DNA of 15,606 bases from Lysobacterales bacterium (GTDB taxonomy: Bacteria > Pseudomonadota > Gammaproteobacteria > Xanthomonadales > Xanthomonadaceae): positions 1 through 15,606 of the forward strand of contig JAATFS010000224.1 in NCBI GenBank assembly GCA_015655035.1. The letters are read 5' to 3'. Below, one piece after another: positions 6,820-14,905 of the stretch. Positions within the stretch are counted from its first letter, which is position 1, and each line of letters begins with the position of its first letter. The translations under genes were made by a program, and so were the position numbers. Under the pieces are notes generated by a model. The model saw only the letters and a program-made list of their open reading frames with translations. It ran no database searches and had not been told where the DNA came from.

Positions 6820-9800
6820 ATGAAATCGAAAAAAGCCGCTCCGGTATCGACCAAGACTGCTTCCCGGGCAGTCGCAAAACGTGTATTCCCGCCTGCTGGC
6901 ATCGAGTCGGAAGGGATCGGCCTGGAGCCGATATTCGTGGCCTTGCGCAAGCACTATCCCGCCGCGCGGCAGGCGCAGGCGCAGGCGTTCGCGGCCGATT
7001 TCTATCGGCGCATGGAAAAAGACGAGTACCGCCACCACTCGGCCGAGGAGTGGGCGGCGCTGGCCGCCGACATGCTGGAGTTCGCACGCACGCGCAGGCC
7101 GGGCACGGCGAACGTGCGGGTGTTCAACCCGAGCCTGAAGGCCAATGGCTGGGACACGCCGCATACGGCATTGCAGATCGTCAACGACGACATGCCGTTC
7201 CTGGTCGATTCGGTCAGCATGACCCTGGCCGAGCTGGGCATCGGTGTGCATGTGCTGGGGCACCCGGTGCTGCGCCTGCGCCGGGAAAAAGGCGGCAAGC
7301 TCGCGGCCGTGGGCGAGGGCAAGCCCGAATCGGTGATGATGCTGGAGATCGATCGCCAGCCGGCCGAGGAGATGGCCCGGGTCGAGGCCGCGGTGCGCAA
7401 GGTGTTGGCCGAAGTGCGGTCCATCGTCAACGACTGGAGCGCGATGCGCGAGCGGATGGTGGTGCTGGCCGACGATCTGTCGATGCGCAAGCTGCCGGTG
7501 GACGATGCCAGCCGCCACGAGGCGCAGGAGTTCCTGCGCTGGGCCGCAGCGGACCATTTCGCCTTTTTCGGCTATCGCGAGTACCGGGTGGAAAAGCGTG
7601 CAGGCGAGGACGTGCTGGCGCCGGTGGAGGAAAGCGGGCTGGGCTTGATGCGCGGCCGCGACACCTCTGCGGCGCGGCCGGTCAAGACCCTGGCCGCGCA
7701 TGGACTCAACAGCGCGGGCGGCAAGAAGGACGCGCTGATCCTGACCAAGACCAATGCGCGCGCACGCGTGCACCGGGTCGGCTACATGGATTACATCGGC
7801 GTGCTGGAGTTCGATGCCAGGGGCCGGATCATCGCCGAGCAGCGCTTCCTGGGGCTGTTCACCTCCAGCGCCTACAACCGCCGCCCCTGGGAAATTCCGC
7901 TGGTGCGCCAGCGCTATGAGTATGTGATGAGCAAGTCGGGGCTGACCCCGAGCAGCCACAGCGGCAAGACCCTGCGGCACATCCTGGAGGCGCTGCCGCG
8001 CGAGGAGTTGTTCCAGTCCAACGAGGAAGAACTGTATCGCACCGCGATCGGCATCCTCGGTTTGCAGGAGCGCGTCGGCAGCCGCCTGTTCCTGCGCCGC
8101 GACAAGTACAGCCGTTTTATTTCCGCGTTGGTCTACCTGCCGCGCGAGCGCTTCAATACCGATGTGCGGTTGCGTATCGAGGCGCTGCTCAAGGAGGCGC
8201 TGCATGGCGAGTACATCGATTCCAGCGTGGTGCTGGGCGACTCGCCGCTGGCGCAGTTGCACCTGATCGTGCGGCCCAAGAGCGGCCAGGCGCTGGAGTT
8301 CGACACCACTGCGCTGGAAGCACGGCTGGCGCACCTGCTGCGCAACTGGCAGGACGACCTGCGCGAGGCGCTGGTGGCGCGCCATGGCGAGCGCGATGGC
8401 CTGCGCATGGCGTCCACCTATGGCCGGGTGCTGCCGGCTGGCTATATCGAGGACTCCTCGACCGAGGCCGCCGCCAGCGATGTCGAGCATCTGGCGGCGC
8501 TGTCCGGCCCCGACGATCTGCACCTGAGCCTGCAAGCGGTGCAGCGCGAGAACATGTCCGGCCTGCGCCTGAAGCTGTACCGGCAGCTCGACGACATTCC
8601 GCTGTCCGATGCACTGCCGATGATGGAGAACCTGGGGCTGCGGGTGATCTCCGAGCGTCCCTATCGTCTGCAGGTCGGCGAGCAGCCGGTCTATATCCAG
8701 GATTTCGAGGTCGAGTCGGCTGCCGGCGCAATCGATGCGGCCAGCGTCGATGCCGCCTTCGGCGAGGCGTTCGCCAGGGTCTGGCATGGCGATGCGGAGA
8801 ACGACGGTTTCAATCGCCTGATCCTGTCTGCCGGCCTGCATTGGCGCCAGGTCGCGTTGCTGCGCGGCTACTGCAAGTACCTGCTGCAGACCGGCGTGCC
8901 GTTCTCGCAGAGCTATGTTGAGGCCACCTTCAACCACTATCCGTTGCTGGCGCGGCTGCTGGTGGAGCTGTTCGAGGCGCGCTTCGACCTGACCACCGGC
9001 AACGAGAGCAAGGCACGGATCGGTGAAGGCCAGGCGCGGTTGCAGCAGCAACTGGCGCTGCTGGCGGGCAACGACGAGGCCACGCTGAAGGCGTTGCAGC
9101 CGGTGATCGAGGCCCGTCGCGGTGACCGCGATGCGCAGCAGGAAGCTACGCGCGGCGCGTTGCTGAAACTGCTCGATCGCGTCTCCAGCCTGGACGAGGA
9201 CCGCATCCTGCGCAGCTTCATCGGCGTGATCGACGCCACCTTGCGCACCAACTATTACCAGACGGGCCAGGATGGCCAGCCCGGGCACTGCATCAGCTTC
9301 AAGTTCGACTCGTCCAAGGTGCCGGACCTGCCCAAGCCGCGTCCCTACCGCGAGATCTTCGTCTACGGCCCACGCGTGGAAGGCGTGCACCTGCGCTTCG
9401 GCGCGGTGGCCCGCGGTGGCCTGCGCTGGTCGGACCGGCGCGAGGACTTCCGCACCGAAGTGCTGGGCCTGGTCAAGGCGCAGATGGTCAAGAACACCGT
9501 GATCGTACCGGTCGGCGCCAAAGGCGGTTTCTTCGTCAAGCGGCCGCCTGCCGGTGCCGACCGCGACGCGATCCAGGCCGAGGGCATCGCCTGCTACAAG
9601 CTGTTCATCCAGGGACTGCTGGATATCACCGACAACATCGTCGGCGGCAAGATCGTGCCGCCGCCGCAGGTTGTGCGCCACGACCAGGACGATCCGTACC
9701 TGGTGGTCGCCGCCGACAAGGGCACGGCGAGCTTCTCCGACATCGCCAACGGACTGGCGATCGACCACAGCTTCTGGTTGGGCGATGCGTTCGCCTCCGG

Positions 9801-11811
9801 CGGCTCGGTCGGCTATGACCACAAGGGAATGGGTATCACCGCGCGCGGAGCCTGGGAATCGGTCAAGCGCCACTTCCGCGCGCTCGGCCGCGACAGCCAG
9901 AGCCAGGACTTCACCTGCGTGGGCATCGGTGACATGTCCGGCGACGTGTTCGGCAACGGCATGTTGCTGTCGCGCCATATCCGCCTGGTCGCCGCGTTCG
10001 ACCACCGCCACATCTTCCTGGATCCGGCCCCGGATACGGCGACCTCGTTCACCGAGCGCGAGCGGTTGTTCAAGCTGCCGCGCTCCAGTTGGGCCGACTA
10101 CGACGCCAAGCTGATCAGCAAGGGCGGCGGGATTTATCCGCGCACGCTCAAGTCGATCGAGATCAGCGCGCCGGTGCGCGAAGTGCTGGGGCTTGCGGCG
10201 GAGGTCAGGCAACTGTCGCCCAACGAGCTGATGAACGCCATCCTCAAGGCGCCTGTGGATCTGTTCTGGAACGGCGGTATCGGCACCTACGTCAAAGCCT
10301 CCAGCGAGAGCCATGCCGATGTCGGCGATCGCGCCAACAACGGCCTGCGCGTCAACGGCGGCGAGTTGCGCTGCAAGGTGGTAGGCGAGGGAGGCAACCT
10401 GGGCCTCACCCAACTCGGCCGTATCGAGGCCGCGCAGGCGGGCGTATTGCTCAACACCGACTTCATCGACAACTCGGCCGGTGTGGATACCTCCGACCAC
10501 GAGGTCAACATCAAGATCCTGCTCAACGACGTGGTGCAGGCCAAGAAGCTCAGCTACGACGCGCGCAACAAGCTGCTGGCGTCGATGACCGAGGAAGTCG
10601 GCGATCTGGTGCTGTGGGACAACTACCGCCAGAACCAGGCGATCAGCTTGATGGAACGGATGAGCGTCAGGCGCCTGGGCTCCAAGCAGCATTTCATCCG
10701 CACCCTGGAGAAGCAGGGCCTGCTCGATCGCCAGATCGAGTTCCTGCCGTCCGACGCCGAGCTGTCGGCGCGCAAGGCCCGGGGGCTGGGGCTGAGCCGT
10801 CCGGAACTGTCGGTGCTGCTGTCCTATTCCAAGCTGGTGGCATTCCAGCAATTGCTGGAGTCGGACATCCCCGAAGATCCGTACCTGTCCAAGGAATTGC
10901 AGCGCTACTTTCCCAAGCCGTTGCAGAAGAAATACGCCGATGCGATGGAACGGCACCGCCTCAAGCGCGAGATCATCGCCACGGCGGTCACCAACACCAC
11001 GATCAACCGCATGGGCGCTACCTTCCTGATGCGGATGCAGGAAGACACCGGCCGCAACATCGCCGAGGTCGCCAAGGCCTACACCATCAGCCGCGAGACC
11101 CTGGACGCACGTGCGCTCTGGAGCCAGATCGACGCACTGGACGGCAAGGTGCCCGAATCGGTGCAGATCGATGCGCTGGAAGTGATCTGGAAACTGCAGC
11201 GCGCCTTCGTGCGCTGGCTGCTGTTCCGCCCGGGGCCGATGCAGGGCATCACCACGGCGGTGGAGCGCTACTACGGGCCGTTCAACGACATCCGCGTGGC
11301 GTCCGGCGTGTTGCCGGATTCGCAGCGGCCGGCCTACGAGGCCAGGGTGCAGGAATGGCAGGACAAGGGCCTGCCAGCGGCGCTGGCGCAGCAGCTGTCC
11401 GAGTTGCGCTACCTGGAGCCGGCGTTCGACATCATCGAACTGGCACGGACCCGCAAGCTGAAGCCGGTGGAGGTGTCCAAGGTGCACTTTCGCCTGGGCG
11501 AGGCGTTGCGGCTGCCGTGGCTGTTCGAGCAGATCGACGCGCTGGAGGTCAATGGCCGCTGGCATGCGGTGGCCCGTGGCGTGCTCCGCGACGAGCTGGC
11601 CGCGCACCAGCACACGCTTACCGGCCAGGTACTGTCCACGCCAGGGGGCAGCGCCGAGGACAAGGTGGCGCAGTGGTTGTCGCGTGACGATTCGGGCCTG
11701 CGCTTTACCCTGTCGATGTTGCAGGAACTTGCCGAACAGAAGGTGCTGGACTACCCGACCGTTTCGGTGGCGGTGCAGCGTCTTGGCCAACTGGCGGCGC
11801 ACGGGGTATAG
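6820..11811 (+). CDS. gdhB: NAD-specific glutamate dehydrogenase, large (GDH-180) class
   Basis: The product is 1663 aa, in the size range of the ~180 kDa NAD-dependent glutamate dehydrogenases (PF05088 type). These convert L-glutamate to 2-oxoglutarate and ammonia in the cytoplasm with NAD+, mainly in amino-acid catabolism. The N-terminal ~700 residues carry the regulatory ACT-like modules. The catalytic core includes ARGGLRWSDRREDFRTEVLG, KAQMVKNTVIVPVGAKGGF (Lys901) and the Rossmann dinucleotide loop GIGDMSGDVFGNG (1035-1047). NGGIGTYVKAS and GEGGNLGLTQLGR follow, with a long helical C-terminus. The ATG at 6820 (MKSKKAAP) gives a family-like N-terminus but has no obvious ribosome binding site. 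The gene is divergent from the pump operon and is followed by two hairpins. Codon use is extreme: TTA, CTA and TCA codons are avoided so completely that the complementary strand is open throughout. It is complete, with no visible lesion. Confidence 0.97.
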   Translation: MKSKKAAPVSTKTASRAVAKRVFPPAGIESEGIGLEPIFVALRKHYPAARQAQAQAFAADFYRRMEKDEYRHHSAEEWAALAADMLEFARTRRPGTANVRVFNPSLKANGWDTPHTALQIVNDDMPFLVDSVSMTLAELGIGVHVLGHPVLRLRREKGGKLAAVGEGKPESVMMLEIDRQPAEEMARVEAAVRKVLAEVRSIVNDWSAMRERMVVLADDLSMRKLPVDDASRHEAQEFLRWAAADHFAFFGYREYRVEKRAGEDVLAPVEESGLGLMRGRDTSAARPVKTLAAHGLNSAGGKKDALILTKTNARARVHRVGYMDYIGVLEFDARGRIIAEQRFLGLFTSSAYNRRPWEIPLVRQRYEYVMSKSGLTPSSHSGKTLRHILEALPREELFQSNEEELYRTAIGILGLQERVGSRLFLRRDKYSRFISALVYLPRERFNTDVRLRIEALLKEALHGEYIDSSVVLGDSPLAQLHLIVRPKSGQALEFDTTALEARLAHLLRNWQDDLREALVARHGERDGLRMASTYGRVLPAGYIEDSSTEAAASDVEHLAALSGPDDLHLSLQAVQRENMSGLRLKLYRQLDDIPLSDALPMMENLGLRVISERPYRLQVGEQPVYIQDFEVESAAGAIDAASVDAAFGEAFARVWHGDAENDGFNRLILSAGLHWRQVALLRGYCKYLLQTGVPFSQSYVEATFNHYPLLARLLVELFEARFDLTTGNESKARIGEGQARLQQQLALLAGNDEATLKALQPVIEARRGDRDAQQEATRGALLKLLDRVSSLDEDRILRSFIGVIDATLRTNYYQTGQDGQPGHCISFKFDSSKVPDLPKPRPYREIFVYGPRVEGVHLRFGAVARGGLRWSDRREDFRTEVLGLVKAQMVKNTVIVPVGAKGGFFVKRPPAGADRDAIQAEGIACYKLFIQGLLDITDNIVGGKIVPPPQVVRHDQDDPYLVVAADKGTASFSDIANGLAIDHSFWLGDAFASGGSVGYDHKGMGITARGAWESVKRHFRALGRDSQSQDFTCVGIGDMSGDVFGNGMLLSRHIRLVAAFDHRHIFLDPAPDTATSFTERERLFKLPRSSWADYDAKLISKGGGIYPRTLKSIEISAPVREVLGLAAEVRQLSPNELMNAILKAPVDLFWNGGIGTYVKASSESHADVGDRANNGLRVNGGELRCKVVGEGGNLGLTQLGRIEAAQAGVLLNTDFIDNSAGVDTSDHEVNIKILLNDVVQAKKLSYDARNKLLASMTEEVGDLVLWDNYRQNQAISLMERMSVRRLGSKQHFIRTLEKQGLLDRQIEFLPSDAELSARKARGLGLSRPELSVLLSYSKLVAFQQLLESDIPEDPYLSKELQRYFPKPLQKKYADAMERHRLKREIIATAVTNTTINRMGATFLMRMQEDTGRNIAEVAKAYTISRETLDARALWSQIDALDGKVPESVQIDALEVIWKLQRAFVRWLLFRPGPMQGITTAVERYYGPFNDIRVASGVLPDSQRPAYEARVQEWQDKGLPAALAQQLSELRYLEPAFDIIELARTRKLKPVEVSKVHFRLGEALRLPWLFEQIDALEVNGRWHAVARGVLRDELAAHQHTLTGQVLSTPGGSAEDKVAQWLSRDDSGLRFTLSMLQELAEQKVLDYPTVSVAVQRLGQLAAHGV

Positions 11812-11818
11812 CCCCGTG
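11800..11818 (+). other. Hairpin enclosing the gdhB stop codon
   Basis: CACGGGG-TATAG-CCCCGTG is a perfect 7 bp GC-rich stem with a 5 nt loop, and the loop contains the gdhB TAG stop (11809-11811). In mRNA this would place the termination codon at the tip of a stable hairpin. No T tract follows, so it is not a canonical terminator by itself. It may protect the 3' end or act together with the next hairpin. Confidence 0.6.
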
Positions 11819-11836
11819 GTCGGGCTTGCGGGGCCC

Positions 11837-11859
11837 AGAGGTCTGCATTGCAGACCTCT
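11837..11859 (+). terminator. Strong hairpin downstream of gdhB, possible terminator
   Basis: AGAGGTCTGCA-T-TGCAGACCTCT is a perfect 11 bp inverted repeat about a single base, 25 nt past the gdhB stop. In RNA a 3-5 nt loop would form, leaving about 9 paired bases. Only two T residues follow on the plus strand, so it does not meet the intrinsic-terminator rule strictly. Rho-assisted termination, 3'-end protection or a protein-binding palindrome are alternatives. Confidence 0.5.
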
Positions 11860-12120
11860 TCCGCCGCTTCGGGCAGGCCCCATCTCCGCAGCTGTCGCCG
11901 CGCCCCTTGACGAAGGGGCCAGGGCTGCAGGCGCAAGCGGCAAGGCCTGTCGGATCGGTAGATAGTCTCGCGTGCGTGCAGGCGAGCGGCGACTCCCGGG
12001 CGCATCCAGCACGGGGAGCTGCGGGGGAGTGCGGTAACCGGGCAACAGCAACAGTGTCGCAGGTACGCAAAGCTTCCGTGAGGCTGGGGTATGCTCGGCG
12101 TCCTGATCCCGGAGCTGCTG
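11860..12120 (+). promoter_or_regulatory. gdhB-nadK intergenic leader region
   Basis: About 260 bp with no supportable gene. It contains another hairpin, GCCCCTT-GACG-AAGGGGC (11902-11919), with a 7 bp stem. A TATGCT hexamer (12090-12095) could serve as the nadK -10, but no good -35 lies at the right distance. GGAG at 12111-12114, 6 nt before the nadK ATG, is its ribosome binding site. The GC-rich hairpins suggest that gdhB and nadK are separately transcribed; this is an inference. Confidence 0.35.
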
Positions 12121-12894
12121 ATGATTGCTACATCCCGTATCGCCTTTCTCGCCAGCAATACCGAATCCGCACAGCAGGCGCGGCTGGCGCTGGTGAAACG
12201 TTACGGCGACCGTTCCATCGAAGAGGCCGACGTGCTGTGCGCGTTGGGTGGCGATGGTTTCATGTTGCAGACCCTGCATCGGCACGGCGGGGTCGGCAAG
12301 CCGGTGTTCGGCATGAAGCTGGGTTCGGTGGGATTCCTGATGAACCAGCACCGTGGCGAAGAGGATCTGGTCACGCGGCTGGCAAACGCGGAGCCGGCCC
12401 ATCTGCGGCCGCTGCAAATGCTGGTGCAGACCGAGTCCGGCGCGTCGGCCGGTTCGCTCGCCTATAACGAGGTGTCGTTGTTGCGGCAGACCCGGCAGGC
12501 GGCGCACTTCAGCGTGGACCTCAATGGCCAGACCCGGATCGACGAACTGGTCGGCGATGGCGTGATGGTCGCCACGCCGGCCGGCAGCACCGCATACAAC
12601 TATTCCGCACACGGTCCGATCCTGCCGCTGGGCTCGCATACGCTGGCGCTTACGCCGATCGCGCCGTACCGCCCCCGGCGCTGGCGCGGCGCGATTCTCA
12701 AAGGCGACACCGAAGTGCGCTTCCGCGTGCTGGACCCGTACAAGCGGCCGGTCAGCGTGACCGCCGATTCACATGAGATCCGTGACGTGCTCGAGGTGAC
12801 GATCAGCGAGTCCAAGGAACACCGGGTGACGCTGCTGTTCGACCCGGAACATAATCTGGAAGAGCGGATCTTCAGTGAGCAATTCGCGGTTTGA
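12121..12894 (+). CDS. nadK: NAD kinase
   Basis: The product is 257 aa, an ATP-NAD kinase that makes NADP+ from NAD+ in the cytoplasm. The diagnostic motifs are all present: GGDG at 43-46 (catalytic Asp45), AYNEVSLLR, and TPAGSTAYNYSAHGPILP, the ATP/NAD-binding glycine-rich loop. The later TPIAPYRPRRWRG matches the short form of the enzyme. Its length and the TPAGSTAYN..AHGP wording resemble the short type I know from Rhizobiales and Xanthomonadales rather than the ~290 aa E. coli enzyme. I chose the ATG at 12121 (MIATSRIAFLA) because GGAG lies 6 nt upstream. The in-frame ATG at 12091 lacks a site and adds a non-conserved MLGVLIPELL extension. It is flanked by other NAD/nucleotide-linked genes on the same strand, with 143 nt to the next start. 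Confidence 0.96.
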   Translation: MIATSRIAFLASNTESAQQARLALVKRYGDRSIEEADVLCALGGDGFMLQTLHRHGGVGKPVFGMKLGSVGFLMNQHRGEEDLVTRLANAEPAHLRPLQMLVQTESGASAGSLAYNEVSLLRQTRQAAHFSVDLNGQTRIDELVGDGVMVATPAGSTAYNYSAHGPILPLGSHTLALTPIAPYRPRRWRGAILKGDTEVRFRVLDPYKRPVSVTADSHEIRDVLEVTISESKEHRVTLLFDPEHNLEERIFSEQFAV

Positions 12895-12916
12895 CCTTGT
12901 GATCGCCGATCCGTAC

Positions 12917-13065
12917 AGGAGGATTGGCCAATGCCGCGCCTGCGTTTCAGGTTTCTTGTGCATGGGCCTGGGGCCAGCCTCGCCGAAACGGTAGGATGGC
13001 GCTGCAATCTCGCTCCTGGACCCCGATCCCCGACCCAATGGCCGACAACACCCCCCGCCTGCTGA
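12917..13065 (+). CDS. Possible small leader ORF (44 aa) with consensus Shine-Dalgarno
   Basis: AGGAGG at 12917-12922, 8 nt before an ATG at 12931, is the strongest ribosome binding site in the window. The frame it opens encodes 44 aa (starts MPRLRFRFLVHGPG, ends PTTPPAC) and stops at 13063-13065. This overlaps the first codons of the 5'-nucleotidase (start 13038) in another frame. The peptide has no recognisable domain. Possible explanations are a translated upstream ORF that couples or regulates nucleotidase translation, or a chance remnant. The site cannot serve the nucleotidase frame well: the TTG at 12924 is only 1 nt away, and the ATG at 12996 is 73 nt away. Confidence 0.4.
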
Positions 13066-14003
13066 CCGTTGCGGTCACGTCCCGTGCCTTGTTCGATCTA
13101 GAAGAGGGACATGTGCTGTTCGAGAAGGACGGCGTGGATGCCTATGCGTCCTACCAACGCGAGCACGAGGACGACGTGTTGGAGCCCGGCGTGGCGTTTC
13201 CAGTGGTGCGCAAGCTGCTCGCGCTCAACCAGGACGCACCGGAAGATACGCCTCGGGTGGAGGTGATCCTGCTGTCGCGCAATTCCGCCGATACCGGGCT
13301 GCGCATCTTCAATTCGATCCAGCACTACGGCCTGGGCATCGTGCGCGCGACCTTCACCTCGGGCGAGGCGACCTGGCCATACGTCAAGCCGTTCGGTACC
13401 GATCTGTTCCTGTCGGCCAATCCGGATTCGGTGCGGCGTGCGCTGGCGCACGGCATTGCGGCGGCGACGATCCTGCCGCGACCGCCGGGCGAGCGGCAAC
13501 AGGCGGCTGCGGCGATCGTCGACAACGACGACAGCCGGCTGTCGACCCAGTTGCGCATCGCCTTCGACGGCGACGCGGTGATCTTCGGCGATGAAAGCGA
13601 ACGTATTTCACGCGAACAGGGTGTGGAGGCGTTCGGCCGGCATGAGCGCGAACGCGCACATGAGGCGCTCAGTGGCGGTCCTTTCCGCAGTTTCCTGTCA
13701 GCGCTGCATGCGTTGCAGGCGGCTTTCCCTGCAGGCGAGGCCTCGCCGATCCGTACCGCACTGGTGACGGCGCGCTCGGCACCTGCGCATGAGCGCGTCA
13801 TCCGCACCTTGCGCGAGTGGGGGGTGCGCCTGGATGAAGCGCTGTTTCTGGGCGGGCGCCACAAGGGCCCGTTCCTCGAAGCGTTCGGCGCCGATATCTT
13901 CTTCGACGACTCGCAGCACAACATCGACAGTGCGCGTCAGCACCAGCACGTGGCGGCCGGGCACGTGCCGCATGGCGTGGCGAACGATCCCGCGCAGCAA
14001 TGA
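13038..14003 (+). CDS. Cytosolic 5'-nucleotidase (cN-I-like, HAD fold)
   Basis: The product is 321 aa and matches the 5-nucleotidase family (PF06189). It opens LLTVAVTSRALFDLEEGH and continues YQREHEDDVLEPGVAFPVVRKLL. The haloacid-dehalogenase catalytic set is visible: Asp177 and Asp179 in FDGDAVIFGDESE (motif I), Thr244 in LVTARSAP (motif II), Lys276 in HKGPFLEAFG (motif III) and Asp290-Asp291 in IFFDDSQHNID (motif IV). It should dephosphorylate nucleoside 5'-monophosphates; the exact substrate is not readable. The ATG at 13038 (MADNTPRLL) puts the conserved LTVAVTSRALFDLE close to the N-terminus, but it has no Shine-Dalgarno. In-frame alternatives are the ATG at 12996 and the TTG at 12924. 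Its stop overlaps the next gene's ATG (14000-14003), so the two are translationally coupled. The small frame at 12931 overlaps its 5' end. Confidence 0.9.
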   Translation: MADNTPRLLTVAVTSRALFDLEEGHVLFEKDGVDAYASYQREHEDDVLEPGVAFPVVRKLLALNQDAPEDTPRVEVILLSRNSADTGLRIFNSIQHYGLGIVRATFTSGEATWPYVKPFGTDLFLSANPDSVRRALAHGIAAATILPRPPGERQQAAAAIVDNDDSRLSTQLRIAFDGDAVIFGDESERISREQGVEAFGRHERERAHEALSGGPFRSFLSALHALQAAFPAGEASPIRTALVTARSAPAHERVIRTLREWGVRLDEALFLGGRHKGPFLEAFGADIFFDDSQHNIDSARQHQHVAAGHVPHGVANDPAQQ

Positions 14004-14785
14004 GCGGCGGGTTGGCCGGATGGTGGCAGCGACTGCGCGCGGGTGCATCTGCGTTCCCGGAAAAGGCCGCTGGGCAGGTGTACGTGCGCCGTACCTGGCG
14101 CTACGTCGAATTGCAGTTCAAGGGCGAAGTGACGCAGACCCGGATGCTGCGCTGGCGTCCGCATGTGCTCCACGTGGGCTATACCCGCACCATGCTGGCG
14201 GCGTTGTTGCTGCGGCCCGACCCGGCGCGGGTGGGTATCGTCGGTTTGGGCGGGGGCGCGCAGGCCAAGTTCTGCCACCGCCATCTGGGCGCAAGCCGGG
14301 TGGAGGCGGTGGAGAGCGATGCCGGAGTGCTGGCCTTGCGCGGTGCGTTCAAGATTCCGCCCGACGATGCGCGTCTGCAGGTGACGCATGACGATGGGGC
14401 GCGCTGGCTGAAGCGGCAGCGCGGTCGCTACGATCTGCTGCTGGTGGATGCCTACGATGTCGATGGGATTCCGTCGGCGCTGTCGAGCCAGGCGTTTTAC
14501 GCTGATTGCCAGGCGGCGCTGCAGCCGAACGGCGTGATGGCGAGCAATCTATATGCGACCGATGCGCGGCGTCATCTGGCGTGTCTGCGGCGTGCGTTTG
14601 GGGGCCGGGTGGTGGTCTTGGCGGAACCCGAGATGAGCAATCAGGTGGTGTTCGCGTGGAATGGGGCGTTGCCTGCGCTGGACCCAGAAGGGGTGTTGCG
14701 CCAGTTGCCGGGGCCTGCGCGGCGGCAGTTGAGGGACGGTTTTCGGCGGTTGGCTGAGGTGCTGGGGCGGTGGCGGGCTGGTTGA
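14000..14785 (+). CDS. Spermidine-synthase-fold protein (SAM-binding, function uncertain)
   Basis: The product is 261 aa with the Rossmann-type aminopropyltransferase/methyltransferase core. VGIVGLGGGAQAKFC (glycine loop 82-86) is followed by VEAVESD (Glu105, probable ribose ligand). HDDGARWL comes next, and YDLLLVDAYDVDGIP supplies Asp150 and Asp153. The Asp-x-x-Asp pair and the overall order fit the spermidine/spermine synthase family (PF01564). The usual GGGDG glycine loop is GGGAQ here, and the polyamine-site residues are not clear. I would therefore not call it spermidine synthase. It may be an orphan member with another role, as such 'spermidine synthase-like' proteins are common. No TM segments or signal peptide are seen. 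It starts within the ATGA overlap with the 5'-nucleotidase and ends the plus-strand run, with its C-terminus rich in Arg, Leu and Gly. Confidence 0.8.
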   Translation: MSGGLAGWWQRLRAGASAFPEKAAGQVYVRRTWRYVELQFKGEVTQTRMLRWRPHVLHVGYTRTMLAALLLRPDPARVGIVGLGGGAQAKFCHRHLGASRVEAVESDAGVLALRGAFKIPPDDARLQVTHDDGARWLKRQRGRYDLLLVDAYDVDGIPSALSSQAFYADCQAALQPNGVMASNLYATDARRHLACLRRAFGGRVVVLAEPEMSNQVVFAWNGALPALDPEGVLRQLPGPARRQLRDGFRRLAEVLGRWRAG

Positions 14786-14905
14786 GCGGGGCTCTCTCTT
14801 TTGGGTTCGCCGCCTAACTGTGCCAGCAACAGCAACGGCCGGTGCTGGGTGCTCGGGTGTTTGGCTGTGCTAGCCATTTTGCGGTGAGTGTGCGTTGGTG
14901 CGCGG

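Noticed and set aside
10089..11687. 532-codon plus-strand frame inside gdhB in another frame
   Set aside because: It overlaps the conserved C-terminal half of gdhB. The product is a low-complexity R/G/A/Q protein with no recognisable content.
12091..12120. Earlier ATG for nadK at 12091
   Set aside because: It has no ribosome binding site and overlaps the possible TATGCT -10. The ATG at 12121 has GGAG at ideal spacing and a family-like N-terminus.
6718..12639. Uninterrupted 1973-codon reading frame antisense to gdhB and into nadK
   Set aside because: It is in codon register with gdhB and nadK. Stops on that strand would need TTA, CTA or TCA codons in the sense genes, which this GC-rich genome avoids. 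The translation is rich in H, Q, R, A and L with no domain, as expected of an antisense shadow. Its length is striking but explained by codon bias.
14000..14785. Annotation as genuine spermidine synthase (speE)
   Set aside because: The fold and acidic pair agree, but the GGGDG loop is altered and there is no polyamine gene context, so only a family-level call is justified.
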